A stretch of 64,000 nt of DNA from an uncultured Planktomarina sp. Lineage in GTDB: Bacteria > Pseudomonadota > Alphaproteobacteria > Rhodobacterales > Rhodobacteraceae. This document shows positions 35,279-43,808 of this stretch, piece after piece. Made by a program: the position numbers and the translations under genes. The notes beneath the pieces are model-generated. The model ran no database searches. It was given only the letters and a program-made list of their open reading frames with translations, and was not told the DNA's origin. Location of the stretch: positions 310,001 through 374,000 of the forward strand of contig CALSQF010000004.1 of assembly GCA_943788425.1 (NCBI GenBank), in the 5' to 3' direction. Position 1 is the stretch's first letter; each line of letters begins with the position of its first letter.

Positions 35279-37672
35279 ATGAGCAGTTTTGATGAATCAG
35301 AGGCCTTTGAGGCCGCCGCATCCCCCAGCTTGAGTCAAATGGCCATGGCTGCCCGCCCGACGCCCTATATGGACGGGCTGAACCCGGCGCAACGCGCGGC
35401 GGTGGAACAGTTGAGTGGACCTGTTTTGATGCTGGCGGGGGCAGGGACCGGTAAGACCAAAGCGCTCACCGCCCGCATCGCGCATTTGCTGAATACGGGC
35501 ACGGCGCGTCCTAATGAAATTCTCTCGGTCACTTTTACCAATAAGGCCGCGCGCGAGATGAAAGATCGGGTGGGCCATTTGATTGGTCAGGTTGAGGGCA
35601 TGCCTTGGATGGGCACGTTTCACTCGATCTGTGTTAAAATCCTGCGCCGACATGCAGAATTGGTGGGTCTGAAAAGCAATTTTACCATTCTGGACAGCGA
35701 CGATCAGCTGCGGTTGATGAAGCAATTGATTTCAGCGGCCAAGATTGACGACAAACGCTGGCCTGCACGGCAATTGGCAAGCATCATTGATGGCTGGAAA
35801 AACAGAGCCTGGACACCAGGGCAAGTTCCGGCGTCGGAGGCTGGCGTTTATGACAACAAGGGCGTTGAGCTTTTCGCGCAATATCAAATTCGCTTGCGCG
35901 ATTTGAATGCCGCAGATTTTGGTGACTTGCTTTTGCATGTGGTGACAATTTTTCAAGACCACAGCGAAGTTTTGGCCCAATACCAGAGGTTTTTTCGCTA
36001 TATTTTGGTGGATGAATATCAAGATACCAATGTGGCGCAATATTTGTGGCTACGGCTTTTGGCGCAGGAGCATCAGAATATTTGCTGTGTTGGCGATGAT
36101 GATCAGTCGATTTACGGCTGGCGCGGTGCAGAGGTGGGAAATATTTTGCGGTTTGAGACAGACTTTCCCGGCTCACATGTGGTGCGCTTGGAGCAAAACT
36201 ACCGCTCTACCCCGCATATTCTTGCTGCGGCCAGCGCGGTGATCGACGGCAATAAAGGCCGTTTGGGCAAGACGCTTTGGACCGCAAAGGACGACGGCGA
36301 AAAGCTGCGCCTGATTGGCCATTGGGATGGCGAAGAAGAGGCCCGTTGGATCGGTGAGGAGATCGAAGCGGCGCAGCGCGGCACGCGCGGGCAAGCGGCT
36401 TTTGATCTCGACAGCATGGCAATTTTGGTGCGTGCCTCCCATCAAATGCGCGCGTTTGAAGATCGCTTTTTGACCATCGGTCTGCCCTATCGTGTAATTG
36501 GTGGCCCCCGGTTTTATGAACGGATGGAAATTCGAGATGCCATGGCCTATTTTCGTCTGGCGGTCAGCACCGATGACGATCTGGCCTTTGAGCGAATTGT
36601 CAACACGCCGAAGCGCGGGCTTGGGAACAAAGCGCAGCAGAAAATCCAAACTGCTGCCCGTAGCAATGGCGTGTCCTTAGTGGACGGCGCGCGAATTTTG
36701 CTGGCGGCGAAAGATCTGGGTGGCAAGGGCGCCGTGGAACTGGCGCGCCTGATAGATGGCATTGACCGTTGGCACGCACAGATCCGCCAGCAGACTGACA
36801 CCCATGTGGAGTTGGCCGAAATAATCCTCGATGAAAGTGGCTACACCACCCATTGGCAAAATGATAAAACGCCAGAGGCTCCGGGGCGCTTGGAAAACCT
36901 CAAAGAGCTGGTCAAGGCGTTGGAAGGGTTTGAGAACCTGCAAGGGTTTTTGGAACATGTCAGCCTGATCATGGACAATGAACAGCAAGCAGATGGGGCA
37001 AAGGTCTCGATCATGACGCTACATGCGGCCAAGGGGCTGGAATTCCCGATGGTGTTTTTGCCTGGTTGGGAAGACGGTCTCTTTCCCTCGCAGCGTTCCA
37101 TGGACGAAAGTGGCCTTAAGGGATTGGAGGAAGAGCGGCGCCTGGCCTATGTGGGTATTACACGCGCCGAAGAAATTTGTACGATTTCTTTTGCTGCAAA
37201 TCGCCGGGTCTATGGGCAATGGCAATCGGCGTTGCCAAGCCGGTTTATCGACGAGCTGCCGAGCGTGCATGTGGATGTACTCACCCCGCCCGGGCTTTAC
37301 GGTGGCAGCTTTGGGGCCGCCGGTATGGCGTCTAGCGCCAACCCTGCGGTGCAGGAGGCGGCGGGCAGCGGTATTTTTGAACGGGCCAGCAAAGCCGATG
37401 TGTATAATTCACCGGGCTGGCGGCGCTTACAAGAGCGCAGCAGCCAACGCGGTATGCGCCAACCACAGCAAGCAACCCATATGACCATCGACATGACCGC
37501 GGTCTCGGCCTTTTGCGTTGGAGATCGCGTGTTTCACCAAAAATTTGGCTATGGCGAAGTTTTAACCATTGAGGGCGACAAGTTGGACATCGAATTTGAC
37601 AAAGCGGGCTCAAAGAAGGTCGTCGCGCAATATATCCAAAGTGCCGATGCGGTTGGCGACCTGCCGTTTTAG
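35279..37672 (+). CDS. uvrD: ATP-dependent DNA helicase UvrD/PcrA
   Basis: Superfamily 1A 3'-5' DNA helicase of 797 residues for nucleotide excision and mismatch repair or rescue of stalled polymerase. The Q motif LNPAQRAAVEQ is near residue 35. Walker A AGAGTGKT, Walker B VDEYQDTN, DDDQSIYGWRGA, the late VSIMTLHAAKGLEFPMVFLPG and RRLAYVGITRAE are all visible. The C-terminal 60 residues (FCVGDRVFHQKFGYGEVLTIEGDKL) form the tudor-like domain typical of PcrA that contacts RNA polymerase. Confidence 0.95.
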   Translation: MSSFDESEAFEAAASPSLSQMAMAARPTPYMDGLNPAQRAAVEQLSGPVLMLAGAGTGKTKALTARIAHLLNTGTARPNEILSVTFTNKAAREMKDRVGHLIGQVEGMPWMGTFHSICVKILRRHAELVGLKSNFTILDSDDQLRLMKQLISAAKIDDKRWPARQLASIIDGWKNRAWTPGQVPASEAGVYDNKGVELFAQYQIRLRDLNAADFGDLLLHVVTIFQDHSEVLAQYQRFFRYILVDEYQDTNVAQYLWLRLLAQEHQNICCVGDDDQSIYGWRGAEVGNILRFETDFPGSHVVRLEQNYRSTPHILAAASAVIDGNKGRLGKTLWTAKDDGEKLRLIGHWDGEEEARWIGEEIEAAQRGTRGQAAFDLDSMAILVRASHQMRAFEDRFLTIGLPYRVIGGPRFYERMEIRDAMAYFRLAVSTDDDLAFERIVNTPKRGLGNKAQQKIQTAARSNGVSLVDGARILLAAKDLGGKGAVELARLIDGIDRWHAQIRQQTDTHVELAEIILDESGYTTHWQNDKTPEAPGRLENLKELVKALEGFENLQGFLEHVSLIMDNEQQADGAKVSIMTLHAAKGLEFPMVFLPGWEDGLFPSQRSMDESGLKGLEEERRLAYVGITRAEEICTISFAANRRVYGQWQSALPSRFIDELPSVHVDVLTPPGLYGGSFGAAGMASSANPAVQEAAGSGIFERASKADVYNSPGWRRLQERSSQRGMRQPQQATHMTIDMTAVSAFCVGDRVFHQKFGYGEVLTIEGDKLDIEFDKAGSKKVVAQYIQSADAVGDLPF

Positions 37673-37756
37673 GACTCCGGTTGGTGGATTTATCTTGAGT
37701 ACATTGCGGACATGCGCCACAAAATCTGCATGCTCTTGTCCTGAAGGCGCGCGGCA

Positions 37757-39049
37757 ATGATTCTACATGAAGAGCCTGTAATTGCCAACTCACTTTGGTC
37801 GGCCACTGCGACGCCCTCTGAGCCCTGTCCAGAGCTGCAGGCGGATGTATCAGCGGATGTGGCGATTGTGGGCGCGGGGTTTACTGGCCTTTCGGCGGCG
37901 CTGCACCTGGCACAAATGGGCCGCTCTGTTGTGGTTTTGGAGGCGCAAACTCCGGGATGGGGCGCTTCAGGGCGCAATGGAGGGCAGGTCAATCCGGGAT
38001 TGATCGCGGCGCCCAATGACGCAATTGCGCGCTTCGGACCGGAGATGGGCCGGCGGATGATCCGGCTTTCAGGTAAGGCCGCGCAGCTGGTATTTGATTT
38101 GATCGCCCAGCACAAAATTCAATGCGATGCGCGCCCGGTGGGTTGGTTGCGCGCGGCTCATAATCGTGGCGGCATGACGTCTTTGGTGCAAAAAGCCGAA
38201 CAATGGGCGCAACATGGGGCGGAATTGACGCTTTTATCGCAAACAGAAGTGGCGCAGGTCATTGGTACGAACGCCTATATAGGTGGCCTGATCGACCCAC
38301 GTGGTGGCAATCTGCATCCACTCAACTATGCTTTGGGCCTATGTGAGGCCGCCCGAGCTGCTGGGGTGCGGATCTTTGGGGACTCTCGGGTTGAAAAATT
38401 GCAGCGCCGCGGTCAAGAGCATCTGCTGGTTACGAAACGCGGGCAGCTGCGCGCTGGGCGGGTGCTGCTGTGCACCAACGGCTACAGTGGTCCTTTACAT
38501 CGGGGCTTGCAACAATCCGTGGTGCCGATCCGCTCGGTACAAGTGGCGACAGAGCCGCTCTCAAAAGAGCTGCGCGCCCATATCCTGCCGGGACGTCATG
38601 CACCTTCTGATACCCGCCGGCTCCTGTCCTATTTTCGGATGGATGCGGCAGGGCGTTTTGTGATGGGCGCGCGCGGTGGCTATTCTGTTCAGGCCACACG
38701 GGCCCGTCTCGCCCAAGCTCGCGCATGGTCGATCAAGCTCTTTCCTCAATTGACGGGAGCGCGTTGGGAGTTTGAGTGGGGCGGTTACATCGCCGCCACC
38801 GCTGATCAATACCCGCATTTGCATGATTTCGGAAATGGCATGGCTGCGGGGCTTGGGTATAACGGGCGTGGGGTGGCCATGGCCACCGCCATGGGGAAGG
38901 TTTTGGCCGCTTGGGCTGTGGGCAGGCCTCATGCGGATCTGGATTTTCCGGTGACGCGCCTGCGGAAAATTCCTTTTCATCCATTCTATCCCCTGGGTGT
39001 AGAGGCCAGGGTTGCCTATTATCGTCTTTGCGATGGATTGGGGCTTTAG
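37757..39049 (+). CDS. FAD-dependent oxidoreductase (PuuB/OrdL-like, DAO family)
   Basis: Amine or amino acid oxidase-type flavoprotein of 430 residues. The N-terminal FAD-binding motif is VAIVGAGFTGLSAALHLA (about residues 35-52), followed by VVVLEAQTPGWGASGRNGGQVNPG. The C-terminal part has WGGYIAATADQYPHLHDFGN and GLGYNGRGVAMATAMGKVLA. It resembles gamma-glutamylputrescine oxidoreductase, but the usual partner genes of putrescine use are absent, so the substrate is unknown. Confidence 0.87.
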   Translation: MILHEEPVIANSLWSATATPSEPCPELQADVSADVAIVGAGFTGLSAALHLAQMGRSVVVLEAQTPGWGASGRNGGQVNPGLIAAPNDAIARFGPEMGRRMIRLSGKAAQLVFDLIAQHKIQCDARPVGWLRAAHNRGGMTSLVQKAEQWAQHGAELTLLSQTEVAQVIGTNAYIGGLIDPRGGNLHPLNYALGLCEAARAAGVRIFGDSRVEKLQRRGQEHLLVTKRGQLRAGRVLLCTNGYSGPLHRGLQQSVVPIRSVQVATEPLSKELRAHILPGRHAPSDTRRLLSYFRMDAAGRFVMGARGGYSVQATRARLAQARAWSIKLFPQLTGARWEFEWGGYIAATADQYPHLHDFGNGMAAGLGYNGRGVAMATAMGKVLAAWAVGRPHADLDFPVTRLRKIPFHPFYPLGVEARVAYYRLCDGLGL

Positions 39050-39068
39050 CGGCCTGACCACTTGCCGC

Positions 39069-39671
39069 TCAGTTTAACGTTGCAATCGGCGCGAGAGACA
39101 GAAGCAAAAGTCCCGCCATCGTCCAGTTAAAGCCGCGCAGCCGCGCTGGCGTTGTCAAAAACCGTCGCATTTTCAGCCCGAGTACTAGCCAGACGCTGAT
39201 GCAGGGCAGGTTAATGGTGCCGAAAATAAGGGCAACAGTGATGACGTCTGTACTGGTCACGGGCTGGGGCGCATAAACCGTCACCGCAGCCAGGGCCATG
39301 GTCCAGGCCTTTGGGTTTACCCATTGAAAGGCCGCGGCTTGCCAGAACGTAATGGGCTTGCCTGTAGGTTCTGGGCTGTCTAGGTTTGTGCTGGCTGTTG
39401 CTGTTTTATAGGTTAAATAAATCAGATAGATGACCGAAATACCGCCAAGCAGCTGATGCGCCACAGGATAGGCTTCAAAGAGCTGCGCCACACCCAATCC
39501 GATGGCGATAATCATGAAGGTAAATCCCAAAACAATCCCAGATGCATGGGGCAGCGCGCGCCGCGCACCGAAATTGGCTCCAGTGGCCATAAGCATCAAG
39601 TTGTTGGGCCCGGGCGTGATCGAGGAAACAAAGCAAAAGAGCACGAGACCGGTCAGCAAAGAATAAGTCAT
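39069..39671 (-). CDS. LysE/RhtB family amino acid exporter
   Basis: Inner-membrane exporter of 200 residues with about six helices. The family signature SSITPGPNNLMLMATGANFGARRALPH is at residues 17-43. QAAAFQWVNPKAWTMALAAV, the second family motif, is near residue 110. It may export an amino acid or homoserine lactone. It is convergent with the FAD oxidoreductase upstream. Confidence 0.88.
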   Translation of the reverse strand: MTYSLLTGLVLFCFVSSITPGPNNLMLMATGANFGARRALPHASGIVLGFTFMIIAIGLGVAQLFEAYPVAHQLLGGISVIYLIYLTYKTATASTNLDSPEPTGKPITFWQAAAFQWVNPKAWTMALAAVTVYAPQPVTSTDVITVALIFGTINLPCISVWLVLGLKMRRFLTTPARLRGFNWTMAGLLLLSLAPIATLN

Positions 39672-39733
39672 AGGCTGGAGGTATTACCGCAGCCGGCAAA
39701 ACTCAACAACCCGTAGGATCGAATATCGGACAA

Positions 39734-39770
39734 AAAACGGCGCCATCCGGGAGAAAGATGGCGCCGTTTT
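39734..39770 (-). terminator. Strong intrinsic terminator after the DUF1127 gene
   Basis: A perfect 14-base stem (39734-39747 with 39757-39770) and 9-base loop. The T run is on the minus strand (A run at 39732-39737) and there is one on the plus strand as well, so it can end transcription both ways. It lies about 80 bases past the DUF1127 stop. Confidence 0.85.
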
Positions 39771-39848
39771 ATGCAGGCTTCAGGGAGGAGAAAGCCTCGT
39801 TCACAGATCCAAGGCTTAGGCGCTGGATCTGCAAAACTTATGTCTGAC

Positions 39849-40064
39849 TTATTTGCCGAATGCGGCTTCCAGAGCGATGCCTTTGATCGCGGAGCGATGA
39901 ATGCCAAGATCCGACAGCTCGCGGCCGGTCAAGGATTGCAATTCGGAAATTGTTTTGCGGTACAGGGCACGTTTGGCCATTTGCTCACGCAAAGCGGTCC
40001 AGCGCGCTACGATCGCAGCGCTGAAAGAAGGGGCGGTTACATTGAAATCTGTTACCATTGTCAT
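39849..40064 (-). CDS. DUF1127 domain small protein
   Basis: A 71-residue basic protein. The DUF1127 core (YRKTISELQSLTGRELSDLGI, about residues 35-55) is complete. The ATG at 40064 has AGAGGA upstream, and a strong terminator follows. Short DUF1127 proteins in other alphaproteobacteria take part in RNA turnover and in phosphate or stress responses; the exact role here is open. A much longer minus-strand frame reaching 40880 is only the antisense of the ATPase gene. Confidence 0.85.
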   Translation of the reverse strand: MTMVTDFNVTAPSFSAAIVARWTALREQMAKRALYRKTISELQSLTGRELSDLGIHRSAIKGIALEAAFGK

Positions 40065-40251
40065 CGTTCTATCCTCTATATCAACCGGAGTGTTGATGCG
40101 CTCTATGTGGAGCGCGTGGCCATGTTTCGCAACGCATGTTTGGGAATTGCCGCTATGCAGCATTTGCATGGCTCTCTCGGCGTAGCGCGCCTGGGCTTGC
40201 ATCAGGTGATTTGCACGGGCATAGCTGCGCAGAGAATTGAGGAGAGCTAGG

Positions 40252-41316
40252 ATGCCAATCGACCGTTCTGATATTTTGGCCGCTTTGGCCCGTCTGCAAT
40301 TGCCCGATGGGGGGGATCTGGTGAGCCGCGATTTCATTCGCGCGGTTGTCGTGGAGGGGGAGGCGGTGCGTTTCGTCATTGAAGCGCCAACGCCAGAGAT
40401 CGCCGGCAAGCTGGCTGACATTCGCGCCGCTGCAGAGCAAATTGTGATGCAGCTCGACGGAGTGTCCAGTGTCACCGCAGTGGTCACAGCACATGAGCAA
40501 AAGCCTGCGCCACCGAATTTGAAATTGGGTGGCCATCCCAAACCGCAAGACGGGCCGCTCAAAGTGCCGGGTGTGGATCGAGTCGTGGCGATTGCCTCAG
40601 GCAAGGGTGGGGTTGGTAAATCTACGGTATCCTCCAATTTGGCAGTGGCCTTGGCCAAACAAGGCCGAAGGGTAGGGCTGCTTGACGCGGATATATATGG
40701 CCCGAGCCAGCCGCGTATGATGGGAGTGAGCAAACGCCCGGCCAGTCCCGATGGTAAGGTTATTATTCCGCTCCAGGCCCATGGCGTCACGATGATGTCG
40801 ATTGGTCTGATGGTCGATCCGAATAAGGCGGTTGTCTGGCGCGGTCCGATGCTGATGGGCGCATTGCAGCAGATGCTCAATCAGGTGCAATGGGGGAAGT
40901 TGGATGTCTTGATTATCGACTTGCCGCCCGGCACAGGTGATGTTCAGCTGACACTATGCCAGAAGACTGAGCTAACTGGCGCCATTGTGGTCTCTACCCC
41001 GCAGGATGTCGCGCTGTTGGATGCACGCAAGGCTTTGGATATGTTCGCCACGTTGCATACGCCCATTTTGGGCATGATTGAGAATATGAGCCAATATATC
41101 TGCCCCAAATGTGGCCATGAAGCACATATATTCGGGCATGGGGGCGTGGCCTTGGAGGCGCAGAAGTTGGGAGTGCCGCTCTTGGGCTCTTTGCCATTGG
41201 ATTTGGACGTGCGTCTTGCAGGTGACAGTGGCAAACCAGCCGCGGTGGGCGATGGGCCGATGGCCCAGGCATATGCGGAGCTGGCGCGCGGGCTGATTGC
41301 TTCGGATATTGCATAA
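40252..41316 (+). CDS. apbC: Mrp/NBP35 family Fe-S carrier ATPase (ApbC)
   Basis: P-loop ATPase of 354 residues that holds and transfers Fe-S clusters. An N-terminal MIP18-like domain (about residues 1-85) precedes the deviant Walker A motif SGKGGVGKST near residue 117. DLPPGTGDVQLTL and the cluster-binding CPKCG (Cys-x-x-Cys) near residue 285 follow. The ATG at 40252 has GAGGAG upstream. It is divergent from DUF1127. Confidence 0.93.
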   Translation: MPIDRSDILAALARLQLPDGGDLVSRDFIRAVVVEGEAVRFVIEAPTPEIAGKLADIRAAAEQIVMQLDGVSSVTAVVTAHEQKPAPPNLKLGGHPKPQDGPLKVPGVDRVVAIASGKGGVGKSTVSSNLAVALAKQGRRVGLLDADIYGPSQPRMMGVSKRPASPDGKVIIPLQAHGVTMMSIGLMVDPNKAVVWRGPMLMGALQQMLNQVQWGKLDVLIIDLPPGTGDVQLTLCQKTELTGAIVVSTPQDVALLDARKALDMFATLHTPILGMIENMSQYICPKCGHEAHIFGHGGVALEAQKLGVPLLGSLPLDLDVRLAGDSGKPAAVGDGPMAQAYAELARGLIASDIA

Positions 41317-41695
41317 ACCGCCGGCGGGGCTGGATGAGCACAGCGGCCTCGGGATCTGTAGGCCTTCCGCTCATCTCTAGGAAAGCATGCGATGGAAAGC
41401 AAGCGATCTGGGAAACCATGGGAGTTGTTATGCGAAGCCATAGTTCGTAGGTTGCCGACCAGCGATTCCGCGAGTGTACGCCGTAATTTTGCATATTTTG
41501 GCACCAAATATGTTATATTTCTTCCAAATACTCTCATTTGTGCAAAAAATTGGGAAATCATGGCTCATGAATTATCTCACTACATTTGGTGGTCTGTTGA
41601 TTGCTTTACAGCTTTATGTGGTAGTTCACCTTCCAAAACTTATGATTTTTCGATAAAATTAAAGCAGTCTTGGGGGTGATTGCAAAAATTTCCTA
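41317..41695. other. AT-rich region upstream of the dcw leader
   Basis: No supported gene. A short plus-strand frame (41474-41656) has a hydrophobic stretch NYLTTFGGLLIALQLYVVVH that faintly recalls a sodium/dicarboxylate symporter helix; it could be a remnant or chance. Confidence 0.35.
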
Positions 41696-41727
41696 TTGAT
41701 TACCATGAATTCCCATGCAAATATCTA
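41696..41727 (+). promoter_or_regulatory. Candidate promoter of the dcw leader RNA
   Basis: TTGATT at 41696-41701 is followed by the AT-rich CAAATATCTA, with a possible -10 box between 41719 and 41727. Spacing is 17-20 depending on the box chosen. A start near 41735 would give a leader RNA of about 195 bases to the terminator. Confidence 0.35.
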
Positions 41728-41734
41728 TGTATGG

Positions 41735-41929
41735 AAGCAGTCAAAGATCAACGCCCCACTAAAAGAAGGGCAAAGGCGAGCGTAGGATGCATACAGGCAC
41801 CCATTTCCAAACGAAGAGATCCGGCGCGTTAGCGAGCAGACATCCCCCCAGGTGGCACGCGCAGCTGGACATCCCGTAAGGGAAACGTCGGCGGATTGAA
41901 CAACAGCAGCAGTTCAATCCGCCGTTTTT
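41735..41929 (+). ncRNA. UpsM-like sRNA in the 5' leader of the dcw cluster (inferred)
   Basis: In Rhodobacter sphaeroides the mraZ mRNA has a long leader, and a roughly 200-base sRNA named UpsM is released from it by ending at an intrinsic terminator before mraZ. Here the leader also ends in a strong terminator 43 bases before mraZ, the region is non-coding, and the distance to a candidate promoter fits. The 5' end is a guess, and sequence conservation could not be tested. Confidence 0.55.
41889..41929 (+). terminator. Intrinsic terminator inside the mraZ leader
   Basis: A 13-base stem (41889-41901 with 41912-41924) around a 10-base loop, followed by TTTTT at 41925-41929. Since mraZ has no other promoter I can see after it, partial readthrough should feed the whole dcw cluster. 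Confidence 0.85.
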
Positions 41930-41971
41930 AGTTTCGGGGCAGTGCCCCAATTAATAGCGAGGCAGGCCCAA

Positions 41972-42475
41972 GTGGCACGCAGGTTTAGAGGTGAAAGCCA
42001 CCATAAGGTGGACAACAAGGGCCGGGTGTCTATTCCCGCTCTTTTTCGCCGCGTGCTGGAGCAGGGTGATCCCAATTATACCGAAGGTTTAAATCCGGAA
42101 TTGGTGATCGTCTACGGAGATCACCGCCGCAATTATCTGGAATGTTACACAATTTCTGCCATCGAAGAGGTGGATGCCAAGATTGATGTCTTGCCGCGTG
42201 GATCTATGGAGCGTCGGATGTTGCAACGGCTGTTTCATGGGCAATCTTTCCCCACCATCGTAGATGATACGGGCAGGTTGGTGCTCCCGGCCAAACTGCG
42301 TCGGAAGATTGACCTGGATGCTGAGGCCTTCTTTATCGCGGCCGGTGACACGTTCCAAATCTGGAAGCCTGAGACTTATGAAACAGAAGAATTAGCCAAA
42401 ACTGAGGCTTGGTTGGATGAGTTGCCTGAGGATTTTGACCCAATGGCTTATTTGGACAAAGTGGGGCCGGACTAG
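41972..42475 (+). CDS. mraZ: Division/cell wall cluster transcriptional repressor MraZ
   Basis: A 167-residue protein with two SpoVT/AbrB-like domains: [16 protein letters not shown] near residue 10 and [18 protein letters not shown] near 95. In E. coli MraZ binds its own promoter and tunes the dcw cluster. The GTG at 41972 (reading ARRFRGES) is chosen, with GAGG at 41959-41962; an upstream ATG-less extension has no support. I did not find the usual repeated GTGGG boxes on the plus strand. Confidence 0.93.
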   Translation: MARRFRGESHHKVDNKGRVSIPALFRRVLEQGDPNYTEGLNPELVIVYGDHRRNYLECYTISAIEEVDAKIDVLPRGSMERRMLQRLFHGQSFPTIVDDTGRLVLPAKLRRKIDLDAEAFFIAAGDTFQIWKPETYETEELAKTEAWLDELPEDFDPMAYLDKVGPD

Positions 42476-42477
42476 AT

Positions 42478-43467
42478 ATGCGGCCCGCCTCCTCACCATC
42501 TGCGCCGCATGTCCCTGTTCTCATTGTACCATTGATTGAAGCGGCTGCACCTATTGAGGGCACCTGGATCGATGGCACCTTTGGGGCCGGTGGCTATAGC
42601 AAATATTTGCTCGATGCCGGCGCGGGTCGGGTGATCGGGATAGACCGCGATCCCAGTGTTTTTGATATGGCCGCTGATTGGGCGCCGCAATTTGGTGATC
42701 GCTTGCAGCTGGTACACGAAACGTTTTCTAATTTGGATCAAACCGCCGATGTGGTGGATGGCGTGGTGCTGGATATCGGTGTGTCTTCTATGCAGATTGA
42801 CCAAGCTGAGCGCGGGTTTTCGTTTCAAAAAGACGGGCCACTTGACATGCGCATGGGTGATAGCGGCCCGACGGCGGCGGATATTGTCAACAGCGCCAGT
42901 GCTGAGCAGATTGCCGATATTTTGTACAATTATGGCGAAGAGCGTGCCAGCCGCCGCATAGCTAAAGTGATCGTTGCGCGCCGCGACGAAACTCCCTTCG
43001 AACGGACCTTGGAGTTGGCCGGAGTTGTTGAGCGGTGTTTGCCTCGGGCCAAGCCCGGCCAATCGCACCCTGCGACCCGCAGTTTCCAAGCTCTGCGTAT
43101 CGCGGTAAATGGTGAATATGATCAATTGGTCCAAGGGCTTGCCGCTGCCGAGCGCATCTTGCGTCCCGGCGGCGTTTTGGCTGTCGTGACCTTTCATTCG
43201 GTCGAAGATCGCATTGTGAAGCGGTTTTTCCAAGCCCGCGCGGGTACACAGGCCGGAAGCCGATATGCGCCATCGGTTGAGGAGGTTCCGGCGCAATTTA
43301 CCATGCAAAGCCGCAAGGCAATCAAACCGTCAAAAGATGAACTTGCGGCCAATCCTCGGGCGCGATCGGCCAAATTGCGCATGGGGCGCCGAACCGAGGC
43401 GCCGGCGCTGCTGGTTGATCCGCGCAGCCTTGGCGTGCCGCAACTCCCGCAGCGGAGGGCCTCATGA
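42478..43467 (+). CDS. rsmH: 16S rRNA (cytosine-N4)-methyltransferase RsmH
   Basis: Methylates N4 of C1402 of 16S rRNA. 329 residues, with the start region [13 protein letters not shown], the S-adenosylmethionine motif [14 protein letters not shown] near residue 33, and the conserved [16 protein letters not shown] and DMRMG motifs. [13 protein letters not shown] is near the C-terminus. It starts 2 bases after the mraZ stop and overlaps ftsL in ATGA. Confidence 0.96.
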   Translation: MRPASSPSAPHVPVLIVPLIEAAAPIEGTWIDGTFGAGGYSKYLLDAGAGRVIGIDRDPSVFDMAADWAPQFGDRLQLVHETFSNLDQTADVVDGVVLDIGVSSMQIDQAERGFSFQKDGPLDMRMGDSGPTAADIVNSASAEQIADILYNYGEERASRRIAKVIVARRDETPFERTLELAGVVERCLPRAKPGQSHPATRSFQALRIAVNGEYDQLVQGLAAAERILRPGGVLAVVTFHSVEDRIVKRFFQARAGTQAGSRYAPSVEEVPAQFTMQSRKAIKPSKDELAANPRARSAKLRMGRRTEAPALLVDPRSLGVPQLPQRRAS

Positions 43468-43808
43468 AAAATCTGTTTTTGAGCTGTTTGGTTGTCGGCG
43501 TCATGGGCCTCGCCTTTTGGGCCTATACTGAAAACTATGAAACGAAGGGCAAATTGGATGAGGTGGCCCAGTTGAACCGCGACATTGCGGAGGCCCGATC
43601 GCGGCTCCGCGCTTTGAAAGCGGAATGGGCCTATCTCAATCGCCCTGAGCGGCTGTTGCAGCTGGTGAATGCCAATTTTGATGAGTTGAAATTGTTGCAG
43701 CTGACGGCGGATCATTTTGCCCGGTTGGAGCAAATTCCCTACCCCGGACCAGATTTGGGCCCGATCACCGAGCCAATTGAGGTGATGAACCGAGAGGCCT
43801 CGCCATGA
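43464..43808 (+). CDS. ftsL: Cell division protein FtsL
   Basis: A 114-residue bitopic division protein with one N-terminal transmembrane helix (residues 4-20) and a periplasmic coiled coil ([26 protein letters not shown]), followed by [10 protein letters not shown] typical of alphaproteobacterial FtsL. It pairs with FtsB and FtsQ to activate FtsW/FtsI. It is coupled to rsmH and ftsI by 4-base overlaps. Confidence 0.88.
   Translation: MKNLFLSCLVVGVMGLAFWAYTENYETKGKLDEVAQLNRDIAEARSRLRALKAEWAYLNRPERLLQLVNANFDELKLLQLTADHFARLEQIPYPGPDLGPITEPIEVMNREASP

Noticed and set aside
39849-40880. Long minus-strand frame of 343 codons
   Set aside because: Most of it is antisense to the apbC gene and has no family likeness; only its last 71 codons, which have their own ribosome binding site, are a DUF1127 gene.
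41735-41971. Repeated MraZ boxes (GTGGG) upstream of mraZ
   Set aside because: Only an isolated GTGGG on the minus strand (near 41755) was found, not the tandem repeats needed.
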